Part shown: piece by piece, positions 45,448 to 55,083 of the stretch
Layout: every line of letters begins with the position of its first letter
Numbering within the stretch: position 1 is the stretch's first letter
From: an uncultured Draconibacterium sp.
Lineage (GTDB): Bacteria > Bacteroidota > Bacteroidia > Bacteroidales > Prolixibacteraceae
Direction: 5' to 3'
Length of the DNA stretch: 64,000 nucleotides
Assembly (NCBI RefSeq): GCF_963676815.1
Contig: NZ_OY781365.1
Location: forward strand, 4,126,501-4,190,500
Notes under the pieces: generated by a model
Told to the model about the DNA's origin: nothing
Seen by the model: only the letters and a program-made list of their open reading frames with translations
The model's database searches: none
Position numbers and translations under genes: made by a program

Positions 45448-47232
45448 ATGATGGTAAACTTTCAATATAAAATTTTTGTGTGGGTATTTTGTTGCATTTT
45501 GTGCCTGTTTGCATCTTGTAACCCGAAATTGCAACAAATCGATTCGATAAAACCAAATGTATTATTAATAATTACCGATGACCAGGCATATGGTGATTTA
45601 TCCCTTACTGGAAATCCTTATATCGAAACACCTGCAATTGATAAATTAGCAGATGAAGGCATATTTGCTAAACGATTTTACGTGAGTCCGGTTTGTGCTC
45701 CAACACGTGCCAGCTTGCTTACTGGAAGATATCATCAACGAACGGGCGTTTCGGGAGTTACGCGAGGTAGGGAGGATATGCGCCTAAATGAAGTAACCAT
45801 AGCTGATATCTTAAAAAATGAAGGTTATTCTACAGGAGCCTTTGGCAAATGGCATAACGGAGCACATTATCCCTATCATCCACTAGGCAGGGGCTTCGAT
45901 GAGTTTATTGGTTTTACTTCAGGACACTGGAGCAATTATATTAACACCACGATTGAGAAAAATGGAGCTACCTTCAAAACTACAGGTTATTTGCCAGATG
46001 TATTGACTACTGAAGCTATTCAATTTATGCGGAATTGTTCAGAACAGCAAAAACCATTTTTCTGTTATGTTCCTTATCAAACCCCACATACGCCTTTGCA
46101 GGTTCCCGATGCTTATTTCGATAAATACAAAGAAAAAGGACTCGATGATTTTAATGCCACTATTTATGGTATGTGCGAGAATATAGACGATAACCTGCAA
46201 CGACTACTTTCTGAGTTGGAGGAGTTAGAAATTCGGGAAAATACGATTGTTATTTACTTGTCAGATAACGGCCCCCTGAATTTTAGGTACAATGCTGGCC
46301 TAAAAGGCAGAAAAGGAATGGTTGACGAGGGGGGGGTAAAAGTACCGTTTATCATCAATTGGACAGGAACGTTGGAGGGCGGTAAAAGAATAAAACAGCC
46401 TTTGGCACATATCGATATTTTACCAACCTTAATTGATCTACTTCAATTGGATTATAAATCTGCACTTCCGATTGATGGCAGAAGTTTCGCAGGTTTATTA
46501 AAAGGTGAGAATAATTGGGCAGATAGAAGTTTATACTCTGAATGGTCGGGTAAAAAACGTGTTCTTGCTGGCGACTTTTTAATGATAAATGATGCGCTAT
46601 ATAATTTGGCAGTAGACTCGTGCCAAACTAAAAATATTCGTAAAGAATTTCCCTTGGTTTATGACTCGTTGAATGTAAAATACAATGAATGGTACTCCGA
46701 GGTTGTCCAAAATGGTTTTGAACAGAAGGCAATCCCTGTAGGGTATGCCGATTATACCGTAACCACGTTGCCAGCTCACGAAGCAACATTATTTCCTCCT
46801 TTTGAAGCAAGAAAAGATAGAAGACATACGGGTATTGCCTATCACAGTTTATATGGCTGGGCACACGATTGGATTGACTTCTGGACTAGCACGGGGGCTT
46901 ATGCACAATGGGAAATTGACGTGGTTGAGGAGGGAGAATATGAAATTGAAATAAGCTATGCCCTGGCTCCCGAGGATGTTGATGTAAAAATGAACATTGA
47001 GGTCGGTGATAAAAATCTCCCATTCACAATTAAAAAATCTTTTGTACACAGGAAATTTGAAAATCACGACCGTGTACTCCGTGAACAAGAAGCTCCTGAA
47101 ACGGATTGGGGAAACATGAAAATTGGCAAGATAGAATTGTCAGAAGGAACCTACAAGCTGAGACTTGGCACAACTAAAATTCCTGGAACTAAATCGGCTG
47201 AAGTAAAAAGTGTAAAACTTTCATTGATGTAA
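45448..47232 (+). CDS. Formylglycine-dependent sulfatase lipoprotein with C-terminal beta domain, mannan PUL copy 1
   Basis: This 594-residue S1-family sulfatase has lipobox FASC, so it is membrane-anchored. The metal site ITDDQAYGDLSLTGN is followed by CAPTRASLLTGR with Cys83 as the formylglycine precursor, then GKWHNG, TPHTPL and LSDNGP. After about residue 430 comes a beta-sandwich extension (GAYAQWEIDVVEEGEYEIEI) shared with the sulfatase at 56018, perhaps for glycan binding. An eight-G run (46329-46336) codes for EGGV and the frame is intact. It follows the GH5-like gene by 6 bp. A sulfatase inside a beta-mannan locus suggests the mannan is sulfated. Confidence 0.92.
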   Translation: MMVNFQYKIFVWVFCCILCLFASCNPKLQQIDSIKPNVLLIITDDQAYGDLSLTGNPYIETPAIDKLADEGIFAKRFYVSPVCAPTRASLLTGRYHQRTGVSGVTRGREDMRLNEVTIADILKNEGYSTGAFGKWHNGAHYPYHPLGRGFDEFIGFTSGHWSNYINTTIEKNGATFKTTGYLPDVLTTEAIQFMRNCSEQQKPFFCYVPYQTPHTPLQVPDAYFDKYKEKGLDDFNATIYGMCENIDDNLQRLLSELEELEIRENTIVIYLSDNGPLNFRYNAGLKGRKGMVDEGGVKVPFIINWTGTLEGGKRIKQPLAHIDILPTLIDLLQLDYKSALPIDGRSFAGLLKGENNWADRSLYSEWSGKKRVLAGDFLMINDALYNLAVDSCQTKNIRKEFPLVYDSLNVKYNEWYSEVVQNGFEQKAIPVGYADYTVTTLPAHEATLFPPFEARKDRRHTGIAYHSLYGWAHDWIDFWTSTGAYAQWEIDVVEEGEYEIEISYALAPEDVDVKMNIEVGDKNLPFTIKKSFVHRKFENHDRVLREQEAPETDWGNMKIGKIELSEGTYKLRLGTTKIPGTKSAEVKSVKLSLM

Positions 47233-47249
47233 AACAAAAAATATAGGTA

Positions 47250-48107
47250 ATGGTAAAAAGAATATTAATACTCCAAATTATGGTAATCCTATTTTCTTCT
47301 GTTTGGAAAAACGGAAATGCACAAGTAATTAATAGAGATAAAATTTATGCGTGGTGTATTGTTCCTTACGATAGCGAGCAAAGAACACCTGTAGAACGTA
47401 TTGAAATGCTCAAATCGTTGGGAATTACAAAGTATGCCTACGATTGGAGGAGTGACGATTTATCCTCGATGGCAAAAGAATTAAAAATAGCAAAGCAAAA
47501 CGATGTTGATGTTATAGCTGTTTGGGTGTGGATTGATGCTAATTGGGATTCTGTGGATAAACTAAACGATTCCAATGAAAAGGTTTTTTCAGTTGTAGAA
47601 AAAGTTGGGTACACAGGACAAATCTGGGTTAGTTTTAATGCAAACTATTTTGAAAATTTATCGGATGCCGATGCTATAAGTAAGGGAGCCGATATGATTT
47701 CATATTTGAGTAAAAGAGCAAATGCGCTGGGGTGTAAACTTGCTCTATATAACCATGGCGACTGGTTTGGTGAACCTAAAAACCAGGTTGAAATAATAAA
47801 AGCTTTGCCAAATGAAGATCTAGGTTTGGTCTATAATTTCCATCATGCACATAAGCAACTTGGAGAGTTCCCGGAAATGGTAAAAACAATGATGCCTTAT
47901 TTATGGTATGTAAACCTAAATGGTATACGCGAAGGTGGACCCAAAATTCTTACACTTGGCAAAGGAGATTACGAACGGGAAATGATACAGCAGTTGTTAG
48001 ATGCTGGCTATAAAGGTGATTTTGGGATTCTTGGGCACATAGAAGACCAGGATGTTGAGAAGGTTTTGAAAGCCAATATGGCAGGATTCGAGGAAATGGG
48101 ATTGTAG
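47250..48107 (+). CDS. Secreted xylose-isomerase-like TIM-barrel protein
   Basis: This 285-residue protein starts with a signal peptide (to NAQ) and has the sugar-phosphate isomerase/epimerase TIM-barrel pattern, including ERIEMLKSLGITKYAYDW, LALYNHGDWFGEP, LGLVYNFHHAH and LGHIEDQD. The His, Glu and Asp residues in these stretches are plausible metal ligands at barrel-strand ends. Known relatives include inosose dehydratases and 3-keto-sugar-related enzymes, but the closest activity cannot be named. It lies 17 bp after the sulfatase and 24 bp before the beta-mannosidase, so it is part of the mannan operon and acts in the periplasm. Confidence 0.78.
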   Translation: MVKRILILQIMVILFSSVWKNGNAQVINRDKIYAWCIVPYDSEQRTPVERIEMLKSLGITKYAYDWRSDDLSSMAKELKIAKQNDVDVIAVWVWIDANWDSVDKLNDSNEKVFSVVEKVGYTGQIWVSFNANYFENLSDADAISKGADMISYLSKRANALGCKLALYNHGDWFGEPKNQVEIIKALPNEDLGLVYNFHHAHKQLGEFPEMVKTMMPYLWYVNLNGIREGGPKILTLGKGDYEREMIQQLLDAGYKGDFGILGHIEDQDVEKVLKANMAGFEEMGL

Positions 48108-48131
48108 AATAAGTATTTAAGACAAGAGAAA

Positions 48132-50735
48132 ATGAGAAAGGTGAAGTTAATATTTATATACATGATAATTTCATTATCGACCTTGAGTTCATGTTTACAA
48201 GAAATTAAAATCAGCAATATGAAAAAGCGTGAAATTAACTCAAATTGGAAGTACGCACAGGCAAAAGGAGGCTATGAAGGATTAGCAACAGTTCCCGGAA
48301 CCATTCATACAGATTTACTAACCAATAAGCAAATTGAAGACCCTTTTTACCGTACCAACGAAAAAGACCAGCAATGGATTGACAAGGAGGATTGGGTATA
48401 CTCAACTTCAGTTATTATTTCCGAAGAAGAATTATCTCACGATAACCTAGTCCTTAATTTTCAAGGATTAGACACCTATGCCGATGTGTTTTTTAATGGA
48501 GAACGAATATTAGAAGCTGACAATATGTTTCGTCAGTGGGAGCTTGATATCAAACCCATCGCAAAAGAAGGCGAAAATCATCTAAAAATATATTTTCATT
48601 CGCCCATTAAAAAAGGTTTGGAGTTACTGGAAGCATCGGCATATGCTTACCCAGCAGTAAACGACCAATCAGAAAATGGAGGTTTAGGTGATAAAAAAGT
48701 TTCTGTTTTTACACGCAAAGCCGGTTATCATTACGGTTGGGACTGGGGTCCACGTTTTGTAACATCGGGAATTTGGCGTCCAATTACCCTTAAAATGTGG
48801 AACGAGCTCCGGATTAAGGATGTATTTATTAAGCAGCCATCGGTAACCAAGGAAATGGCAAAGTTAGAGGCAGAATTGAATCTGGAATTAAATAATGATG
48901 CCGAAGTAACGGTGGTTATTCTTAATAAAAATGACAACAAAGTTGTTGTAGAGCAAACACATTCTTTGGCAAAAGGCGATGAGCTTGTTTCCATCCCTTT
49001 CGAAATTACAAATCCTAAGCTTTGGTGGTCGAATGGACTTGGAGATGCAAACATGTATGCTTTTGAAGTAAAAGTAATGCAGGGCAAAAATGTTTTGGCA
49101 TCATCAAAAATAAATACCGGTTTAAGAAGTGTGAAATTGGTGCGTGAAAAAGATGAAGCAGGAGAATCTTTTGTGTTTGAACTAAATGGCGTGAAGGTAT
49201 TTGCAAAAGGAGCTAATTATATTCCAAATGATAATTTCTTACCTCGTGTTACGAAAGAAGATTATGAAAAGGTAGTAGCTGATGCAGTTAATGCCAATAT
49301 GAATATGTTGCGAGTTTGGGGTGGAGGAATCTACGAAAATGATTATTTCTACGAACTGTGCGATAAAAATGGAATCATGGTATGGCAGGACTTTATGTTT
49401 GCTTGTAGCATGTATCCAGGTAACGAAAAAATGTTGAACTCAATTAGAGAAGAGGCTATCGATAATGTAGTCCGATTGCGTAACCATCCCTCGATAGCAG
49501 TGTGGTGTGGTAACAATGAGATGAACGCGGCCTGGAGTTATTTCTCGGAATTTGGTTGGGGCTGGAAAGAGCTTTATACCGAAGAACAGCGTGAAGAAAT
49601 TCAAAAAGCTTATATGGCTATCTTTCACAATATTTTACCAGAAGTGGTTAGCAATTATTCCGATGGAGATGATTACTGGCCCTCTTCGCCACAAGCTGGT
49701 TTCGAAGTGGAAAAACATGCCTATTACGATAATACCAGTGGCGATATGCACTATTGGGGCGTGTGGCACGGTAAACACCCATTCGAGGATTTTGATAAAT
49801 ACAAAGCTCGTTTTATGAGTGAATACGGTTTTCAGTCGTTCCCCGATTTTGAAACGGTAAAAAAGTATACCATTCCCGAGGATTACGATATTGAATCGAA
49901 AGTAATGGCAGCACATCAACGTAGTGGAATTGGCAATCTTCGCATAAAAGAATACATGAGTTGGGATTATAAAGTTCCGACCGATTTTGAGGACTTTTTG
50001 TACATGAGCCATGTGTTACAGGCTCGAGGAATTAAAATGGCCATTGAGGCGCACCGTCGCGCAATGCCCTACTGTATGGGGACTTTGTACTGGCAAATAA
50101 ATGATTGCTGGCCTGTGGCGAGTTGGAGCAGTACCGATTATTACCACAAATGGAAAGCTTTACACTATGCAGCCAAAAGAGCCTACGAACCATTAATAAT
50201 TAGTTCATTCTTGAATGATGATGAGTTAGATTTATATGTAGTTTCAGATTTATTAGAAGGATTTGATGGAGAATTGCAGTTATCAGTACTCGATTTTGAG
50301 GGCAAAGTAGTTAATGAACAATCTTTAAAAGTGACAGTAGGAGCAAATACCAGTACTTTTGTGAAGTCCCTAAACATTTCATCAATGGTTGGCTCAGTTT
50401 CCAAAAACAATGTAGTGGTTAATGTAAAATTGCTTAAAGTCGAAGAAGTGCTTACCACAAATAATTTCTATCTCTCTAAACCTAAAGAACAATCCTTACC
50501 AGAAATCAAACTTACAACTTCGGTAGTTAACATAGATGGGAAACAAATGTTGGAAATCTCAACAGATAAGTTAGCCAGAGATATTTATTTGAATATTCCC
50601 GACCAGGAAGTTTTCTTTTCCGACAATTACTTCGACTTATTGCCAAGTGAGAAGCGTCAGGTTGAAATGTCAGGTTCGGGAGAATTTGATATAGAAAAAT
50701 TACAGATTATGCATTTGAAGCAAGTTCAGAAATAG
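48132..50735 (+). CDS. GH2 beta-mannosidase lipoprotein
   Basis: This 867-residue enzyme removes mannose from non-reducing ends of mannooligosaccharides. The lipobox LSSC marks a lipoprotein. The sandwich domain has NSNWKYAQ and VPGTIHTDL. A beta-mannosidase signature, RKAGYHYGWDWGPRFVTSG, is present near residues 195-215. The (beta/alpha)8 domain carries acid/base Glu463 in WCGNNEMN and nucleophile Glu564 in MSEYGFQSFP. The length fits GH2 beta-mannosidases. The C-terminal peptide SGSGEFDIEKLQIMHLKQVQK (split here as SGSGEFDIEKLQ and IMHLKQVQK) is echoed by a remnant at 55084-55134. It lies 25 bp before the GH5_7 mannanase. Confidence 0.95.
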   Translation: MRKVKLIFIYMIISLSTLSSCLQEIKISNMKKREINSNWKYAQAKGGYEGLATVPGTIHTDLLTNKQIEDPFYRTNEKDQQWIDKEDWVYSTSVIISEEELSHDNLVLNFQGLDTYADVFFNGERILEADNMFRQWELDIKPIAKEGENHLKIYFHSPIKKGLELLEASAYAYPAVNDQSENGGLGDKKVSVFTRKAGYHYGWDWGPRFVTSGIWRPITLKMWNELRIKDVFIKQPSVTKEMAKLEAELNLELNNDAEVTVVILNKNDNKVVVEQTHSLAKGDELVSIPFEITNPKLWWSNGLGDANMYAFEVKVMQGKNVLASSKINTGLRSVKLVREKDEAGESFVFELNGVKVFAKGANYIPNDNFLPRVTKEDYEKVVADAVNANMNMLRVWGGGIYENDYFYELCDKNGIMVWQDFMFACSMYPGNEKMLNSIREEAIDNVVRLRNHPSIAVWCGNNEMNAAWSYFSEFGWGWKELYTEEQREEIQKAYMAIFHNILPEVVSNYSDGDDYWPSSPQAGFEVEKHAYYDNTSGDMHYWGVWHGKHPFEDFDKYKARFMSEYGFQSFPDFETVKKYTIPEDYDIESKVMAAHQRSGIGNLRIKEYMSWDYKVPTDFEDFLYMSHVLQARGIKMAIEAHRRAMPYCMGTLYWQINDCWPVASWSSTDYYHKWKALHYAAKRAYEPLIISSFLNDDELDLYVVSDLLEGFDGELQLSVLDFEGKVVNEQSLKVTVGANTSTFVKSLNISSMVGSVSKNNVVVNVKLLKVEEVLTTNNFYLSKPKEQSLPEIKLTTSVVNIDGKQMLEISTDKLARDIYLNIPDQEVFFSDNYFDLLPSEKRQVEMSGSGEFDIEKLQIMHLKQVQK

Positions 50736-50760
50736 GTTTTATCAATATTCATTAATCATT

Positions 50761-52035
50761 ATGAAAACATATTTATATATGGCTGCCCTTTTTGTTTTAA
50801 TATTTGGGTGTAAAGAAGTTGATACAACAACGGAATTTGTTCAAATTAAAAACACTTCGTTTATAGTAAACAACCAGTCTTATCATTTTAAAGGTGCAAA
50901 TTACTGGCAAGGGATGAATTTGGGGGCTCCTGAATCGGGTGACAGAGAAAGGTTGCTTCGTGAACTTGAGCAATTGAAAGAAATGGGTGTAACTAACCTT
51001 CGTGTTTTGGCGTCGAGTGAAGCCGACTCAGAGATGCGTTTTGCAATTCATCCAGCACTGCAAAAGGCGCCCGGGGTGTATAATGAAGATATCTGGCAAG
51101 GGCTCGATTTTTTATTAAATGAGATGGCTAAGCGAGATATGAAAGCAGTTATGGTGCTTGGTAATTTTTGGACTTGGAGTGGAGGATTCCCGCAGTATTT
51201 AAACTGGGCTGATGGAACAGCAATCCCTTATCCTCAGGATAAAGCATATTCCTGGGATGATTTTCAACGCTTTTCAGCCGGTTTCTATTCAAACGAAAAG
51301 GCGCAGGAGTTGATGAATAATCACATTGAAAAAGTGATTAACCGAACCAACTCAATTTCTGGCATCTCTTATAAAAACGACCCAACCATAATGGCATGGC
51401 AGTTGGCAAATGAGCCCAGAGGCTATCACGTTCCTGAGGAATTTAGGGCTTGGACTAGAAAAACATCAGCTTTCATTAAATTACTTGATGAGAATCATCT
51501 TGTTTGTTTAGGAACGGAGGGTAATACGTCTGGTAATGCAGCAGGAGTAAATGTATTGCTGGATAACGATGACCCAAATGTTGATTATATAACCATGCAT
51601 ATATGGGCACAAAACTGGGGCTGGTTTAAACCGGGCGATGGAGAAGAGGTATTTGAACAAACATTAAAAAAAGTGGATGCATACTGGGATGACCATGTTC
51701 AAGTAGCAAAACAACTTAATAAACCAATTGTGCTTGAAGAGTTTGGTATTGCGCGAGATAGCTCCTCCTATAATCCGGAAGCCTCCACATATTGGCGTGA
51801 TAAATATTTCAGTTACCTCTTTAAAAAAGTAAAAAAGTCGGTGGAGAACAATGAGCCGGTTAAAGGATTCAACTTTTGGAGTTACTCGGGCGAAGGACGA
51901 CCACATCGACCTGGAGAATATTGGGAAAAAGGAGATACATTTTTAGGCGACCCTCCGCATGAATTGCAAGGTTGGTATGGGGTGTATAATACCGATATTT
52001 CAACTATTAATCAAATACAGAAATTGGAATTATAA
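50761..52035 (+). CDS. GH5 subfamily 7 endo-beta-1,4-mannanase lipoprotein
   Basis: This 424-residue enzyme has lipobox IFGC near residue 17 and a GH5_7 barrel. Subfamily signs are HFKGANYWQGMNLG near the N terminus, TNLRVLASSEAD, FWTWSGGFPQYLNW and the WQLANEPRG motif with acid/base Glu218. The nucleophile is Glu327 in LEEFGIARD. HIWAQNWGW supplies conserved substrate-binding aromatic residues. It probably trims imported or surface mannooligosaccharides to mannobiose, complementing the exported GH26. It is 25 bp after the beta-mannosidase, and a 79-bp gap separates it from the transporter gene. Confidence 0.94.
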   Translation: MKTYLYMAALFVLIFGCKEVDTTTEFVQIKNTSFIVNNQSYHFKGANYWQGMNLGAPESGDRERLLRELEQLKEMGVTNLRVLASSEADSEMRFAIHPALQKAPGVYNEDIWQGLDFLLNEMAKRDMKAVMVLGNFWTWSGGFPQYLNWADGTAIPYPQDKAYSWDDFQRFSAGFYSNEKAQELMNNHIEKVINRTNSISGISYKNDPTIMAWQLANEPRGYHVPEEFRAWTRKTSAFIKLLDENHLVCLGTEGNTSGNAAGVNVLLDNDDPNVDYITMHIWAQNWGWFKPGDGEEVFEQTLKKVDAYWDDHVQVAKQLNKPIVLEEFGIARDSSSYNPEASTYWRDKYFSYLFKKVKKSVENNEPVKGFNFWSYSGEGRPHRPGEYWEKGDTFLGDPPHELQGWYGVYNTDISTINQIQKLEL

Positions 52036-52114
52036 AATCGAGAGAGTTCAAATCACATTTGGAATTGTGTGAAAGCAGGTAGCTTTACGATATATATTCT
52101 TCAACAATTAGTTT

Positions 52115-53179
52115 ATGAAATTAAAATTGGTTTTTGTTGGCTTAATCGGAGTTCTGGTATTTTTTATAGGATTGTTCCTGGGAAATAATATTATGTCGGG
52201 AATTGCCCTGATTACAGCGCTTTTATTCTTTGCTGCACATACAATTAGCATACCAGCATATAAGAGTTATGCATTTACCATATTGATTTTTGCAATTATT
52301 GCAGCTGCAATGTATTTCCCGGCATTTTTTATTTCATATAAAGAATTTGAGTTTAAAGAGATGATAGTACCTCTCTTAATGTTGGTTATGTTTGGTATGG
52401 GGTGCAACTTATCGGCTAATGATTTTTTGTTGGTGCTAAAGGAGCCCAAAGGCGTTATTGTGGGGCTGGTTTGTATGTATAGCGTTATGCCTGTTATGGG
52501 ATTTAGCTTGGCTCATTTTTCAACGCTTCCTCCAGAAATTGCTGCCGGAATAATCCTTGTTGGTTGTTCTCCAAGTGGGCTTGCTTCGAATATTATGGCA
52601 TATATTTCCAAGGCAAATCTAGCTTTGTCCTTAACTTTAACAGCAATATCTACTTTACTAGCACCTTTGTTCACACCAGTATTAATGCAGAAGTTGGCTG
52701 GCGCATACTTAGACATCAATATCCTTGATATGTTTTGGAGTATCTCTAAGATTGTTATTATTCCAATTGTAGCAGGTGTAATTTTCAATAAAATAGTTAA
52801 GGATGGCGGAAGTCTGGTGAAAAGAATAATGCCCATAATTTCAAAAGGAGGTATTATTATCCTGATAGCTATTACCACCTCTCTAGGTCGGGAATCTTTG
52901 CTTTCGGTAGGTTTGATATTAATTGCAGTGGTTATTGTTCACAATTTATTTGGTTATACGCTTGGATATTACCTTGCTCGCTTAATGAAACTTGAAAAGA
53001 ACTCAGCCAGAACTATTGCCTTTGAGGTTGGTATGCAAAATACTGGCTTAGCTTCGGGTTTAGCTGTTGAAATGGGAAAAGTAGCTACTACTGGTTTAGC
53101 TCCTGCCTTGTTTGGCCCATTTATGAATATTACCGGGTCAGCGCTGGCTTCCTACTGGGAAAAGAAAGAAACCAAGTAA
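52115..53179 (+). CDS. BASS-family (bile acid:sodium symporter-like) transporter
   Basis: This 354-residue inner-membrane protein with about ten helices matches the BASS/SBF family. The helix-break motif GCSPSGLASNIMAYISKANLALS (read as GCSPSGLASN then ISKANLALS) corresponds to the family's Na+/substrate crossover region, and FEVGMQNTGLASGLA is the second half-repeat equivalent. BASS members carry organic anions such as bile acids, pantoate or keto acids with sodium. It is an unusual PUL member and might move an acidic or sulfated product or a keto-sugar across the inner membrane. It lies between GH5_7 (79 bp) and the second GH5-like gene (63 bp). Confidence 0.88.
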   Translation: MKLKLVFVGLIGVLVFFIGLFLGNNIMSGIALITALLFFAAHTISIPAYKSYAFTILIFAIIAAAMYFPAFFISYKEFEFKEMIVPLLMLVMFGMGCNLSANDFLLVLKEPKGVIVGLVCMYSVMPVMGFSLAHFSTLPPEIAAGIILVGCSPSGLASNIMAYISKANLALSLTLTAISTLLAPLFTPVLMQKLAGAYLDINILDMFWSISKIVIIPIVAGVIFNKIVKDGGSLVKRIMPIISKGGIIILIAITTSLGRESLLSVGLILIAVVIVHNLFGYTLGYYLARLMKLEKNSARTIAFEVGMQNTGLASGLAVEMGKVATTGLAPALFGPFMNITGSALASYWEKKETK

Positions 53180-53242
53180 CATTGGGTTGGTCTGAGAAAG
53201 ACTGTAGTTAATTACGAATTTTATGATATAAAATATATAGAA

Positions 53243-55078
53243 ATGAAAAAAGCAATCGTATTAATAGGTGTTATCTTTATAGTATTAGGAGGTAAACTGT
53301 ATGGTCAAGGCTTCGAAAACTTTATAAGCGTTGATGGAAATAAGCTAATGGACGGTAGTAACGAATATCGTTTTATCTCTTTTAATGTACCTACGCTTAA
53401 TTTTCAGGAAGATGAAATGGCTTACAAGGAAACAAATCCTTACGCCTTACCAACAGAATACGAAATGCGAGACGTGTTTGCAACGGTTAAAGAAATGGGT
53501 GGGCAGGTCATCCGTATTTATACTATCCCAGTGCGTAATACTAACTTTCCACATAATGCCCCAACTTATGTTGAGGGCCCCGGAGAGTTTAATGAAGAAG
53601 CCTTTAAAGTTACCGACAAAATGCTGCAATTGGCAAATGAGTATAATGTCCGCATCATTTTCTCTTTATTAAACAACCGGCAATGGATGGGAGGGCGACC
53701 AAATTACGCTGCCTTTCGTGGTAAAACCGAGGATGAATTCTGGACAGACCCACAACTGATTGAGGACTTCAAAAAGACCCTTGAGTTTGTAATTAATAGA
53801 AAAAACACCTATACAGGTATTAGGTATAAGGATGATAAATCTATCCTTTGTTGGGAAACTGGGAATGAACTTACGAGCCCTATCGAATGGACTATAAATA
53901 TTACTAGATACATAAAGAGTCTGGATAAAAACCACCTTGTTATGGATGGCTGGTATAGCGATGACCTTGATTATCCTTTTGTGCGCGAAGCCTCGCTTAA
54001 TGAGTGGTCTATCGATATGGTTTCATCTCATCATTATGAGCGCAATGCCATTGATGTTCCAAAGAATATTCAAAAAAACATAGAGATAATAAAGAAGCGA
54101 AAACCTTATTTGGTTGGTGAATTTGGTTTTATCAGCACATCGGGAACTGAATCGGTGTTGGATTATGTTATCGATAACAATGATGTTTGTGGTGCATTGA
54201 TATGGAGCTTAAGGCATCATAGAAAAGATGGAGGTTTTTACTGGCATTCTGAACCCTTGGGTGCAGGAGTTTTTAAAGCATACCATTGGCCAGGTTTTGT
54301 TTCTGGCGAGAAATATGATGAGGCAAACCTGATGAATATGTACAGGAACAAAGCATATGAGATTCAAGAGAAAGAAATTCCACCAGTTTCTGTGCCACTT
54401 ACACCGGAATTATTACCTATAAAAAATGTTCATTCCATTAGTTGGAGAGGAGCAATGGGCGCTACTGGATATAATGTATACCGTTCAGTTTACAAAACTG
54501 GTCCTTGGGAAATCGTTGGGTATAATATCTCTGATGCAGATGTGCCGTACTTTCCATTATTTCATGATAAAACAGCTGAATTAGGAAAGTCATATTATTA
54601 TAGTGTGAGTGCTATAAACCGCTCAGGAAGTTCTGAAAAATCAAATGTTGTTGGTCCGGTAAAAGTCGATGTTTTAGCTAAAATCGACTTAATGAAAAAC
54701 CTGGGTAATGTAGAGGATAGTAAGGCCGTTGTGCCAATAACAGGAGGAGATAGGAGCTTTAAAGAGATACGAAATCGTTTGTATGGAGATTATGGCTCGG
54801 AGCTAATTTACAAGATACCGGAAAAACTTGATGGGTTTAAGCTATATGCTTTCGAGAAAAAACGTTTTAGATATTTAGCCATACTTGGGTCGTTAGATGG
54901 GGAAACATGGACAGACTTGGATATTTTCCCAGAAAGTTTTACGAATAATGAATCCAATTATGGGTATTGGAGACCAAAGATTTATAGATATTCAGGAGGA
55001 GCAAATTATAAATACATTAAGATTCAGTTTAAAGGAGGAATAGCTCAATTGGCACGTGTGGAAATCACATACAGATAG
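53243..55078 (+). CDS. GH5-like (clan GH-A) secreted glycosidase with C-terminal beta modules, copy 2
   Basis: This 611-residue paralog of the protein at 43609 has the same order: signal peptide (to LYGQ), TIM barrel (about 22-370), Fn3-like module and discoidin-like module. The acid/base candidate lies in CWETGNEL and the nucleophile candidate in VGEFGFIS. Both copies share FRGKT, SSHHYE, GGFYWHSEPLG or PVG and YHWPGF, which are likely pocket residues. The substitutions between copies cluster in loops, so they may differ in position specificity. Directly after the stop codon comes a 51-bp remnant of a GH2 beta-mannosidase 3' end, suggesting this gene came in a cassette that once carried such an enzyme. 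Confidence 0.82.
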   Translation: MKKAIVLIGVIFIVLGGKLYGQGFENFISVDGNKLMDGSNEYRFISFNVPTLNFQEDEMAYKETNPYALPTEYEMRDVFATVKEMGGQVIRIYTIPVRNTNFPHNAPTYVEGPGEFNEEAFKVTDKMLQLANEYNVRIIFSLLNNRQWMGGRPNYAAFRGKTEDEFWTDPQLIEDFKKTLEFVINRKNTYTGIRYKDDKSILCWETGNELTSPIEWTINITRYIKSLDKNHLVMDGWYSDDLDYPFVREASLNEWSIDMVSSHHYERNAIDVPKNIQKNIEIIKKRKPYLVGEFGFISTSGTESVLDYVIDNNDVCGALIWSLRHHRKDGGFYWHSEPLGAGVFKAYHWPGFVSGEKYDEANLMNMYRNKAYEIQEKEIPPVSVPLTPELLPIKNVHSISWRGAMGATGYNVYRSVYKTGPWEIVGYNISDADVPYFPLFHDKTAELGKSYYYSVSAINRSGSSEKSNVVGPVKVDVLAKIDLMKNLGNVEDSKAVVPITGGDRSFKEIRNRLYGDYGSELIYKIPEKLDGFKLYAFEKKRFRYLAILGSLDGETWTDLDIFPESFTNNESNYGYWRPKIYRYSGGANYKYIKIQFKGGIAQLARVEITYR

Positions 55079-55083
55079 GGATT

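Noticed and set aside
52060..52100. Inverted TCACA/TGTGA arms before the BASS gene as an operator or terminator
   Set aside because: The arms are only five bases long and no T run follows, so this is not above chance.
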